Of a stretch of DNA of 64,000 bases, positions 12,377 through 22,359 are shown in pieces; positions within the stretch are counted from its first letter, which is position 1, and the number at the start of each line of letters is the position of its first letter. A program made the position numbers and the translations under genes. Source of the stretch: Chiridota heheva (taxonomy: Eukaryota; Echinodermata; Holothuroidea; Apodida; Chiridotidae). The stretch covers positions 795,001-859,000 of the forward strand of contig JAIGNY010004531.1 of assembly GCA_020152595.1 (NCBI GenBank). The letters run 5' to 3'. The notes beneath the pieces are model-generated. The model ran no database searches. It was not told the origin of the DNA and was given only the letters and a program-made list of their open reading frames with translations.

Positions 12377-14850
12377 AACACGAAATATCAACACGTTATA
12401 ACTCAATAACTCGTTGTGGTTGTAAGTGTAGCGGACGATTGCTACAAATGATAAAACAAAAATCTTTAGCCCGCTTTTAAATGTTCAGTCTTCATGACAT
12501 TCAATACTATTGCCATATATGGTCATCACACCACTATCAAGTGACCAATCGGATGGATTCAAAATGACATAATTCTGTTACGTATGTAATGGACCAATAC
12601 CATTATTTATCATTCGTCTTTCATGTCTTATCCCATGGTAACAGACATCAAGGACATTTAAACAAAGGATCTATATTGATCCAAAAAACACACATGGATT
12701 ATGAATGTGATTTCTTATCATTTCGCCATGCATAATCATCGATCGGTTGATTCTTGACCGCTTAAACAGGTTTCATCTTAACAGGTAATTTTACTCCATT
12801 GTTAAACATAGAATAATCAAAGCACTAGTACTTTTACCACCCAATTATTAAACACGCATTATATACAGAAATGATGTTTCGATCGGTTCTCTTTGTCAAA
12901 CACAATGACATTTAAACAAAGGATCTATATTGATCCAATAAACACACATGGATTATGAATACTTTTTTTCTTCTCATACTATTAATATCGATTTGTCACG
13001 CAAACACATCTTCACATTTAAACAAAGGATCTATATTATCTAATAAACAAACATGAATTATGTATGTCTTTTTTCTTATACTATTAATATCGATTTGCCA
13101 TGCAAACATTTTCACAGATACCCCATTGTTAAACCTAAATTAGTCAAACATACAGTACTTTTACCACCCTCTGATTAAAAACGCATTATGTACAGAAATG
13201 ATGTATTGATCGGCTTTACTAACCCCCATTATTAAACATCAAAAAATCAAGGCTTTATTAAAAAATACGCATGATGTACACAACATGGATCAACTGTATA
13301 TCCTACATCAAAAAAGGCCCGTTTTATCATTTGACAAAAGATATAACTCAGTCAAATTAGGGACAACTCCCTGGTCAAATTGCGCTCGGTTTCCTTTACA
13401 GTTAGAAGTCATGTCCCCAAATGACCCCAGAAGCAGCACCGATTAACGGCAGTTGGTACATGCTAAGCACTCAAATAAACTCGTGCGGAAAATCGATAGG
13501 TGGACCTATTGATTTTCCCGGAAGACTGTTTGTATTCTCGACACTTTGTGAAGAGAATTTTAGCAAATGACACTTAAAAAAGAGTTTGATCTGAAACTTG
13601 TTTGAGACCAACGTTTTGAAAATAGGTAAGATTTGAGCGACGATATCTTTTAAACGGTGTAATATGAGCAGACATTTTTTTAAACGTGTACGATTTAAGA
13701 ACGAAATTTTATTTTCAAATCCCATTGACTTTGCACAGGGAGCAAAATTTGAGCGACTATATTCTTTAAACAGTGTAATATGAGCAGACATTTTTTTCTG
13801 ACACTCCTCATTTGAGAAACAATTTTTCTGAGACTCATCATTTGAGAAACAATTTTTCTAAAACACTGTCATTTTAAGCAGTTTTTGCTGAACTGTTTTT
13901 CATTTGAGCGGACAAAGTGAGTTTTACTGGGGGAATAACGTAAAATATGATAGCTATCTAACTTCAAATTGTATGAGCGATATGATTACACCATACGTAA
14001 GTACCCAATGTATGTAAACAACCAATACTCCAGTCAGCTCCATCGATCGACATTCAGATAACAAAGGGCGTAGTTCTTTTGGCCACTGGAAACATACCAT
14101 GCGTTGATCTCACTTTTGAAATGTAATTCTAAGGGGGAAAGGGCAGAGAGAGGATGTATGTATTTCTAAACGACAAAAGGGGTGGGGTTTGAATTTATTT
14201 CTAAAGAGGAAAGGGCAGGGAGAGCATGTATTTCTAAACGAGAAAAAGGTGAGGTATGAATTTATTTCTAAGGGAAAAAGGGCAAGGATGATGCATGTTT
14301 TTCTAAACGAGAAAGGGGTTGGGGAAAGGGGTTGGGGAGGGGAAGGATTGGAGGGTAAAGGGTATCGTTTAAAAATGGAATAACCGGGAGAAAATACTAT
14401 AGAAAAGGAGGTAAACAAGATACAAGAAACACGTTGACACATCAAACTTGCCTTTTTTCCAATTTATTGACACAGCATTATCGTCAGAAAATAACTTGCA
14501 GGGAAAGGACGTCCGCATATTAGCACTGTACAGGACATAATACACCAGAAAATAAGACGCAGTTTATATGGCGCTAAAAAACATCACTAATCAAACAATG
14601 AATATTTAAAATGAAAGTTTAAAAGTAACAAAAGTGCAAACAAAAGTAACATCAGCAGTTCGCGGGATCCGGTTTACTTTTATTTAATACTTATAAGTTT
14701 GCGATACAGCGCCCTCTTTTTTCAACGATTCACTACTTTAGTTGGAGTCTGTCGTTACGGCGAGAAGACGGTGTTACTCGTTCCGACTCCGGTCATTTCG
14801 GATGCTCATCGTCTTTAGAAAGTAATCTTTATTAGTTTATTGGCGTTTAA
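12377..14850. repeat. AT-rich internal Polinton region with tandem and dispersed repeats
   Basis: No gene is recognised. A block beginning ACATTTAAACAAAGGATC recurs at about 12653, 12907 and 13013. A second block containing CTTTTACCACCC and CAGAAATGATG recurs at about 12829-12875 and 13150-13206. Further right, a 55-bp block with GTAATATGAGCAGACATTTT is duplicated (about 13632 and 13749). A ~62-bp unit with TATTTCTAAACGA is repeated about three times (14110-14320). Confidence 0.7.
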
Positions 14851-14851
14851 T

Positions 14852-15313
14852 CTATAGTCCTTTGTAATGACGTCGAATGAATGCACGCACGTCCTCGTCG
14901 TTACATTCCACATCCTCTCCAAACCGTGCCGTGATGATATCCATGGCTTGTCCTCGCGCTTGGTGTATTAAATAGTAAATGCAGTAGTGGCCACACACGT
15001 CTAATCCCGGACTCTGGAGCGGTTTGCTATTGTAGATTACCGGTTTCCCCTTCAGATAATTTTGTATAACAGGAACATTAGGCAATTCACCATAAGAATC
15101 GAAATACTCCCAGGGTCCGCGTTCGGAAATGTAAATGGCAATCCAATGCCGACCCGGTTTCCAGCTCGGATCCGTGTTGATTACCAATGCAATTGGGCAA
15201 TGATGCGGCTCGTGTAATTGATCGGCCGCGTGAACGCCATTGTACACGTCGCACGTTAACCAGCGTGTGAATGCATCGGAATTCAAGAGATGTATCAGGT
15301 CGGACGTTTCCAT
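14852..15313 (-). CDS. Polinton adenain-like cysteine protease
   Basis: An intact 153-codon frame, the only uninterrupted gene of this element. Adenovirus-type (C5-like) proteases cleave capsid precursors during virion maturation. The expected active-site arrangement is visible: His56 in GRHWIAIY, Asp72 in EYFDSYG, Gln100 and Cys107 in DVCGHYCIYYL. The length is slightly shorter than adenovirus proteases and normal for Polintons. The start at 15313 lies 2 nt beyond the stop of the major capsid frame, so the two are tightly packed. Intactness does not prove expression, since every neighbour is broken. Confidence 0.92.
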   Translation of the reverse strand: METSDLIHLLNSDAFTRWLTCDVYNGVHAADQLHEPHHCPIALVINTDPSWKPGRHWIAIYISERGPWEYFDSYGELPNVPVIQNYLKGKPVIYNSKPLQSPGLDVCGHYCIYYLIHQARGQAMDIITARFGEDVECNDEDVRAFIRRHYKGL

Positions 15314-15315
15314 GA

Positions 15316-16941
15316 CTAATTGGTGAAGTCATAGAGAATATTACGGTTTTTATCGATTTCGATGATGTTGTCAAATTCAGCGTAGATGAGTAGGTTCGTG
15401 GTAGTCGGTAGTACGGTTCCAAACTTTATATCCAGACGTAAGTTGCCTCTTTTGTTGAATATCTACCTACTGTGGTGTAGCGGTTATCATACCTGTCTAC
15501 AGACCACGAGGCCCCGGGTTCAATCCTGGGGTGGGTAGACACGCCAGTGCACCACAACTGGTCATCAAATGCCGTGGACATTGACTTGGTTGTCGATGTT
15601 ATGTCTGTCCGTACGTCGTACCTGTGTTCTCGTCCGGGTCGTATTAAGCGTTTCGTGATAGCATTTGTACTATCATAACCGAATACGCAGGCGACGACCC
15701 CGTCATTGTAATTGTGTGTTCAACTCTCTCTCTCGCTGTCCATGAGATCCAACAGGTGTCAGATCGAACGCAAACATTGTGTAACCGTCGAGAAAGTCAG
15801 ATGGCGTAATATCCATACCCCCATTGCTATACAAACAACCTGTGGCCGAAAACAACTGAAGGTAACTGCGTAGGGTCTGGTGTGAGCCAAAGTTGGGGGT
15901 GAGCGGTGTGGCAAGATACTGTTTTTTGTCCACATGTAAGGTCAAGTAGCTCAGGTTAAACTCTTGGAAACGAAATGGGTTTTTGGTGTAATCGCCGTTG
16001 AATGCAGACGTGTCCACCAGACAAAGCACTACCCGTTTAGGTAGTTCACCCCAAAACACGTTGTCCCGTTGCAAATTCTGGGTGCCCATCGGAATGGCGA
16101 TATTGCGGAGGACGGTGCATCGAATCTTGTACTTGGCTGGTTCTTGGTTGAGCATAGCGATGTCGTTTAACACGTGGGTGTTGCTACACGTCATCTTTCG
16201 CATGTACAGAATGGCGTCCAAGATTTGTACTCAAAAATTGGCATTTTCAGCTCCTAATATTAAGCAAAATGGGTCTTTGGTGCAATGTAACTTCAGTCGT
16301 ACTTCCACGCCAGGTAATAACACGTTGTTCTGTGCAAAGATGTCAGCATGAATCGGGCCCATCATTTCGAAGACTTTGCTGCCTTTGGTATTGTTTAAAC
16401 GATGTTTCAAGCCTGTATTAGAAATGACTTCAGCCGTCAAGTCGTGAAAATCCATGTGACTGGCGGTGCCCTTGAAATACATTTGCGATTGGAGGTGGGT
16501 GTCTTTGGCCTCTTTGTCATACTTGAGCAGCGTTTCAATCATCGCTCTGTACAGATACGTGGGTGTGGAGTCACTGATGAGTTTGCCGTTGAGAGATACG
16601 TCCACTTGAGAAAACATTGAATGCAACAACTGGTTGACGGGGGCCACTTTTTCGTCGTTGCCGGTCGCGTCGCAGTTTGTTCCATCTGAGTTCGTAATCT
16701 TGACTTTGAGATACAGTTGGGTGTTGTTGATGTCAATGTACTTGGTTCCGGTTCCGGGGATGACGAATTCGATAGGTCCTGTGGCGTTCAAACCTCCAAA
16801 CGGACGGTATTCGACGTACTCGCTGTCTTCGATAACCATCTGCGTTGGCGGCACGGTAAACAATTCCATTTCGAATTTGGAGCACGGTAAAGAGTGAGCG
16901 TGCACGAGAGCCATGTTGACGGTTCCGTAGACAAATGACAA
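15316..16941 (-). pseudogene. Polinton major capsid protein, split by a SINE
   Basis: The N-terminal half (16941-16231) begins MSFVYGTVNMALVHAHS and contains the conserved segments RPFGGLNATGPIEF and FSQVDVSLNGKL. A stop/frameshift near 16230 separates it from the second half (16221 to about 15715), which carries PKRVVLCLVDTSAFNG and GYTMFAFDLTP. The final portion is on the other side of a SINE (about 15460-15700): 15450-15316 still reads as the C-terminal end, including LLIYAEFDNI and ILYDFTN. The family forms hexon-like double jelly-roll capsomers. Three pieces on one strand with a SINE inside make this a clear pseudogene. Confidence 0.9.
15463..15700 (+). mobile_element. tRNA-derived SINE inserted in the capsid gene
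   Basis: The head resembles a tRNA: A-box-like GTGGTGTAGCGGTTATC, B-box-like GGGTTCAATCC, and outer arms ACCTACT and GGTGGGT that can pair. The anticodon stem does not pair, so it is not a functional tRNA. The downstream body CACAACTGGTCATCAAATGC matches a second copy at 62801-62972. The 3' end is approximate. Confidence 0.75.
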
Positions 16942-16999
16942 ACGAGTATTGACCCAAAGTGTTTTCCTTCTTATTTCTGGGGTTAGACGTAAAGTGACG

Positions 17000-17388
17000 G
17001 TCGTTGATGTAATATTGTTTCAAACGAGCATCACTAAAGGGATTCTTCGACTTTGTTACCTTGGCTTTTCGCTGACGAAGTGGGTTCCTTGTACCTGTAC
17101 CAAGCTGTTGCAATCGCGCTTTAGCGCGACCCATGGTTTTGCTATCAAACGTTTTCCAGCCGCTTTCGCTCGACGGGATGCAGCTCGTTTCACGCTTTGT
17201 CCAGCCAATACGTCTTTCAGAAATCTTGCACCAGTGGTCAACGCTTCTTTACCGACTTCTTTCGCCAAGATCGCAGCACCCCGTTTCACAAAAGGTAGTG
17301 CTGTCCTAAATAGTCCCGAAAGCATTCCTCCGAGACCGTAGCCTTGTTGATTTCCAGGTCCTGCAAACACGGGTAAAGGTCCTGCCAT
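17000..17388 (-). pseudogene. Small basic Polinton virion-type protein
   Basis: The frame starts MAGPLPVFAGPGNQQGYGLG, is rich in Gly, Ala, Lys and Arg, and contains ARFLKDVLAGQSVKRAA. Polintons commonly encode such a small basic protein between the two capsid genes. Similarity to adenoviral core or minor proteins is suggested by position and composition only. After about 17130 the basic C-terminal region (AKARLQQLGTGTRNPL) continues in another frame, so a frameshift is likely. The end coordinate is approximate. Confidence 0.6.
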
Positions 17389-17442
17389 GATGTTATCTGA
17401 TGTGTAAATGAGGATTGATGCGCAATCTACACAACTATATAG

Positions 17443-18204
17443 CTACAGCCACGCAGAGCGTCGTTGTCGAAAATGTAGCGTGATGATGGTACGTCCCGAC
17501 GTAAACGGAATTGTTTGTCCTGTTCCATCGCGGAGGGCGATCTTGATCGTGTCGATGGGGTTCCTGTTGATGGGGTAGTAGGCGACGAGTGGCGGTACGA
17601 CGTCCACGGGCGAGCCAAAATCCGGCAGAATTGTGACGCTGAAACTCTTCAACAACGGTACTTCGTGATCTCCCACTAGATGTAATGTGATGATGTCTGT
17701 GTACACAAACAGTTAGTGAACCTTTTGCTTCAGCCATGGATAGCGTCCATATTCCCAATCGCCCATCAGCACATGTGGATCCAATACACCAAGTGTTTGC
17801 GTGTTCTTACCTTCCAGTTTCACTTCACAATTAGGACAGGCTTGTAGTTTCAGTTGACCATTGCCATTGACACCGTCGAAACGCAATATGTCTCTTCGAT
17901 TTAAAGTTGTTGGAAAATATGTTCTGTCAAAGATTGCCTGTTCATTAAAAAACGACTTTACCGGATGTAATTTAACAGGATTCCACTTTGAGTGCGTCGC
18001 TAATTCCTTAAAGTAAAACTTGCTGGTTTCGTTGCAGATTTGGAACCACGAGTACGGGTACGTGCACTCGACAAGTCCGACTTCCTATTCGCCGTCCAAA
18101 TGCAAAGGTCTCGGGAGTTTGTTCTTGTACTCGGTGACCGTGTTGTCAGGAAACACGTCCATGGACCCGTTGCTGGGTAGCGTTATGTAAAACGATTTGG
18201 CCAT
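17443..18204 (-). pseudogene. Polinton minor capsid protein (penton-like), two nonsense codons
   Basis: One continuous reading frame of 254 codons begins MAKSFYITLPSNGSMDVFPD and ends HFRQRRSAWL. It matches the single jelly-roll minor capsid protein that Polintons encode beside the integrase. Two in-frame stops interrupt it: TAG at 18085-18087 (codon 40) and TAA at 17713-17715 (codon 164). No frameshift is needed to follow the protein, so decay here is by point mutation. Confidence 0.85.
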
Positions 18205-18246
18205 GACGATGACGTTTACGTTAATGAAGGTTTTGACAGTCACACA

Positions 18247-19302
18247 TTAAAATTTAACCACGTCATTGACCCAACTGGTAATTTTGCTGGGATAACCGTA
18301 CGATTTGACCAAATACTCCCGCTTTCCGTCCTTGCGTTTACGGGTTTGCACAATCCTTTCGATTTTGTAGAGGGCATCGGCTTCCTTTTTACCAATCCGT
18401 TGCAATTCCTCACGGTAACACGTGCCTTTCACCAGTTCGCCGTCAAGATCTTTCACCGTGTACATGATGGGCTGTCGCTGGATTACTTTGTCGATCACAA
18501 ATACTTCTTCCGTCCATTGAGATAAGTAACCTAAAGTTTCGAAATGGGCGCGTCACCATACTGAGCCGAACGACGTCTCCGATGCGTAAAGTCGATGTCG
18601 GCTTGACCGTAGACTTTGCATCTCCGTACAGTGTTTGCCACACGTCTAACTCGCTGGTCCAATTCACGTCTTTGAGTGCTCGTCCAATACTTCGATGGCG
18701 CGCGGCGTTGTATGCCGCCATCAGGTCCGACAAGACGTCCACGTAGTTGTACGTGTCATTGGCCGTGAAATAACGCTACACTCTCGATTTTAACGTACGA
18801 TTAAATCTTTCTATGACACCTGCCTTAGTCTCATTCTCCGACGAAACAGTTGGACGCCTTTTTCTTTCAAAAATGCTTTCACCTGGTGGATGTAAAATTC
18901 CAATCCTTTGTCTGTCTGCAGCTTCAGCGGTAAACGTCTAGCCTCTTTAAACAGTTTTTTAAACGCAAAAAGGAGCGACGCTCCTGTTTTGTTTTTCAGA
19001 GGAATAGCCCAAGCATATTTGGAAAATATATCGGTGCACGTCAAAAGCCATTTCGCTCCTTTGTAATATCGAGAATAAGCACTAAGATCGACGAGATCGG
19101 CTTGCCATTGCTCCTTGACGCCGTTCACGATAACGCGATTTCTGGGGTATCTGCGCTGTGAGTGTTTATGCAACGTGTATGTATCTTGGTTCTCAAGCCA
19201 AGATCGAATCAAGGTCTTCGTCAGATTTGGGAACTGTTTCTTGACCACTGCGTGTAGCTTGTCGACTTTTTTCATGATAGAAACCTCATAAGCAACAATC
19301 AA
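18247..19302 (-). pseudogene. Polinton retroviral-type integrase with chromodomain
   Basis: The N-terminal part (19302-18811) contains the core-domain residues Asp in QWQADLVD and Asp in KLQTDKGLEF. A frameshift near 18840 then separates the catalytic Glu helix (AGVIERFNRTLK) into another frame, with an in-frame TAG at 18776-18778. A further break lies near 18500. The terminal segment 18498-18247 carries the chromodomain signature YKIERIVQTRKRKDGKREYL followed by YGYP and W. The family inserts Polinton DNA, and its chromodomain may target chromatin. Confidence 0.88.
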
Positions 19303-19453
19303 TTAAATGTACAGTGACATAAGACACTGTAATTCAAACAATTATCTAAAAGTCAAAGTTACAAGCCAAACATTGTTCATTTTTTATCGACACTTTGCGG
19401 GACCACGTCATAACGTCAAATAAACTCGTAAGACGATACTGTTGTACATTTAT

Positions 19454-20124
19454 TTATTTATCTTGGTATATACACGTAGCGTCGGTCGAACAGACCGGTC
19501 TGCAGACGATATCGTTCGGGCGTCGTAGGGTAAAATCGATGAACAGGTAACCATGCGGCTCTCGTGTGGCGTCGGTGTAGGCGTCGCGGACGTAACGCAC
19601 CCGTCGAGGAAACATTTGACGAGCCAAATAATCGATAGAAGATTTTTGAATCGCGCGGATTTTTGAAGTAGACGAGATAGTGGGTGTTGAGACTGAGGGT
19701 ACGTCCGCCTTTGAAAAACAAATTATGTACAAGAAGCAAAACGGATATGTTTCGGATATGTTTCGGTGATGACTGCCTTTGGTAAACAGTGTCGTTACAA
19801 TGGGATTCAGTTCACTCATCAGATCGTCAATGACAATGATATTATTACGTTCCGGATCCAAAGGTTTCAGAGCGTCTTCGGTGAATCGGTGGGTAGGCCT
19901 TCAATAAAATCCACGTGAGGTAAAACTCGCTTCAGCGCTTCATAATCGGGTTGGTTTTCGGCATAGAACCAATAGATGCGTTCGGGTGGTGGGTCAATGT
20001 ATTCTGTACGACGTTCGAACAATGTTCTAACCCAAGGGGTCTTTCCACATCCCGTTGGACCTGCGATGATACAGGTAAATGGGTGTTTCAACGTCCCGTC
20101 TAACGTGTCGTTATGCGACGTCAT
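19454..20124 (-). pseudogene. Polinton packaging ATPase (FtsK/HerA type)
   Basis: The Walker A motif is IIAGPTGCGKTPWV near the N-terminus, and Walker B is NNIIVIDDLM. These belong to the genome-packaging ATPases of Polintons. The frame stops after DSPKTL (near 19867) and resumes in another frame. A tandem duplication of the 11-mer CGGATATGTTT (about 19742-19763) shifts the frame again, and the C-terminal part (LSLNTHYLVYFKNPRD) reads in a third phase. Confidence 0.87.
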
Positions 20125-20299
20125 CGTAAATGATCCTTATCATGTACGACATGTCTATATATATTGAGAGAGACCTACAAAAAGAAATTGTATAACTTCA
20201 CGTTTGAGGTACTTTACAATCACCTGACACACACAGTCAGAAAAAGCTATACACCACGTTAAAAGGATTTTGCGGAACAATCGAGACTATCTTGTGACG

Positions 20300-20543
20300 C
20301 AATCCGATGACCCAGAGGGAAAATCTCAGGGGCCACTATACAGGCCCGACCAATTTGATGATTCAAAGGGAAAAATCTCAGAGGTCACTATACAGGCCCG
20401 ACCAATCAGAAGCTCCGTCGTCGAGACTATCTTGTGACACCAATCCAATGACCCAGAGGAAAAATCTCAGAGGTCACTATACAGGCCCGTAAGTGGTCAC
20501 TATACAAGCCTGGACTGTCCGGGCCTGTATAGTGTCCTCTTAC
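20300..20543. repeat. Right-terminal Polinton repeats and hairpin
   Basis: CACTATACAGGCCCG follows AAAATCTCAGRGGYC at about 20335, 20388 and 20475. At about 20493-20536 a near-palindrome pairs GGTCACTATACAAGCC with GGCCTGTATAGTGTCC. This is the expected position for a Polinton terminal inverted repeat. A left partner was not found. From 20544 to 20970 I see no gene. Confidence 0.6.
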
Positions 20544-20974
20544 TACTACGGCCGAGATGCTGAAGGTACCAGGTTCGAGTCGGAGAGTCCAACAGTGATT
20601 TAACCAGCGATTTTTCAACAGATATGTAGAAAGATACGCTGACATAAAGCGCAGAGGTTTGTCTTCTGCATCACACATCTCCATTGTCTCCCCTGCCCAA
20701 CCTTTGGGAAAAGTGGCCAATGGTTGGGTGGCGCTCACCGTCCTTTGGAGGGGACGAAAAGCCTTTGGTCCCAATAGTATTTAGGAGATCCATCCCCTGG
20801 CTGGTTCTCTGAACGCTCGTCTCGAAAAAAAGTAGGGTGTTAACCCGGAGTTCATCCACTCCCGTCCTGGCAAATTCCTCGTGTCCACACTGAAAGCAAG
20901 ACAAAGGTGACTTACATGTGCTTTCCCTGACATGTGCCTAACTAAATAATTTTTCCATTTCTGGGGTCCTTTAA

Positions 20975-22359
20975 AGGACTATAGACTTCATATGGAACAC
21001 GGGCTTAATTGGTTTAAAATATGATTTAAACCATTAAAACAGCAAAGTATTCCATTAAAATTTGTTTAAAATTGACCAATTTACAACATTTTTTAAATTT
21101 GTATCTGTTATCAGGTTATTGCGCAATAATGTGTGACATTAATGGGGGAAGGATCCTTCATTATCTTTTGTAAAACCTTTTTTTCCTTCAGTCAATCTTG
21201 TCTAAAATATAGAATTGGAATTCGGGCAAAATTCAATGGAACTTTGTCACACCCCGAATTATCGTGTAAAAGACATTCTGAAATTCACAAGTAGCTGAAT
21301 TTGAAGAACAGAATTTGAAGGATTAGTTCAGTAGTCAAGCAAGTCCATCTTATATTATAGAGGGCTTCAAAAGACACACAATGGTGGAGAAAGCATTCAA
21401 AAATCCGGTTCAGCTGTTTAAAATATATTTCAGTTTAAAGTTTGGTATATTTTATCCTGCGATTTTGTGGCTTAAAAACCATGGGATATGTAAATAAAAG
21501 TAGTAAATCTGAATCTAGGAATGGTATTTTTAATAAAATACAATACAATTTATTACAGTGCTCTAGGTTTTTACAACAAACAATAATCAAAGAGAATAAA
21601 ACAAACGTCTTACTTCCATTGCGTGTAAAAAAAAGGTGTGATAACTGCAACAATAAGTATTTAGATCTAGCTGATACTAAAATATTACATTTTGATTTAG
21701 TTGCGGCTTGAAAGAAATATTTTGAAATAAATTTACAGCATATTTAAGAAAGGAATGGACAAATTAAGAGAAAGCGATATTCATTTCCGATTCTTTTAAA
21801 TTGCAAACCTGACAAAACCACTGTTCATAAGTTATATTATAATAATGGCTTTCGTTGACTTCAATTTCAAGGCATTTATGATATACCACCTGAAGAAAGT
21901 TCGCGGCAAAATAATTTAAATAGTAAAGAAATGTAACAAACTTTCTTTAAAATACATTGCTAAGAATGTGAGGATAAAGACACCAACTTTAATAGCAGAC
22001 TTACTACACCAGTCATTTCTACACACATCAGAAAGAAATTTAAACTTAAATATCTCATTAACGGAACAAGATATTTGAACAGTTTCTTCACCATTTTTAT
22101 TTCTTTTAAAGTCCTCTTTTATCTAATATATAATATTTTATTGGACTTGCTTGACCACTGAACTAATCCTATAAAGAATTATATACAGATTTGGAGATGT
22201 GTTCCTCTTATATGGTATATCATAATTTCCGGACAAATGAACAAATCATGAAAATTTGTTTAGTCATATTTTGAAAACTAAATAAGGTTTTTACTAAATT
22301 TTTACTCAGAATTCCATGCTCTTTCATATACCTAAAATCTGCTAGATGTCCATAGTCCT
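20975..22359. mobile_element. TTAA-type MITE, copy B, carrying a nested insertion
   Basis: It begins at TTAA/AGGACT and ends GCTAGATGTCCATAGTCCT, and its sequence is related to copy A (937-1463) in inverted orientation. The right-hand TTAA has decayed to TCCA. It is longer than copy A because of an 850-bp insertion at 21320-22169. Confidence 0.7.
21320..22169. mobile_element. Nested TIR element (850 bp) inside MITE copy B
   Basis: The termini are inverted repeats of 28 bp with one mismatch, starting GGATTAGTTCAGTAGTCAAG and ending with its complement. The sequence is absent at the corresponding place in copy A, which serves as an empty site. A target duplication is not obvious. Open frames inside are short and unrecognised. 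Confidence 0.65.

Larger units (their letters stand above)
8161..20543 (-). mobile_element. Polinton/Maverick element, left-truncated and decayed
   Basis: The hallmark gene set is present on one strand: protein-primed PolB, adenain-like protease, double jelly-roll major capsid, minor capsid, small basic protein, chromodomain integrase and FtsK/HerA-type packaging ATPase. Order and strand match a canonical Polinton. Base composition is visibly more GC-rich than the flanks. The right end carries subterminal copies of CACTATACAGGCCCG and a hairpin. No matching terminal repeat is found on the left, where PolB runs into satellite DNA. The exact right boundary (about 20.54 kb) and the target duplication are undetermined. 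Frameshifts, nonsense codons and a SINE insertion show it is not autonomous now. Confidence 0.93.

Noticed and set aside
15463-15540. Functional tRNA gene
   Set aside because: Acceptor and T arms can pair but the anticodon arm cannot, and the body continues as a SINE shared with 62801-62972.
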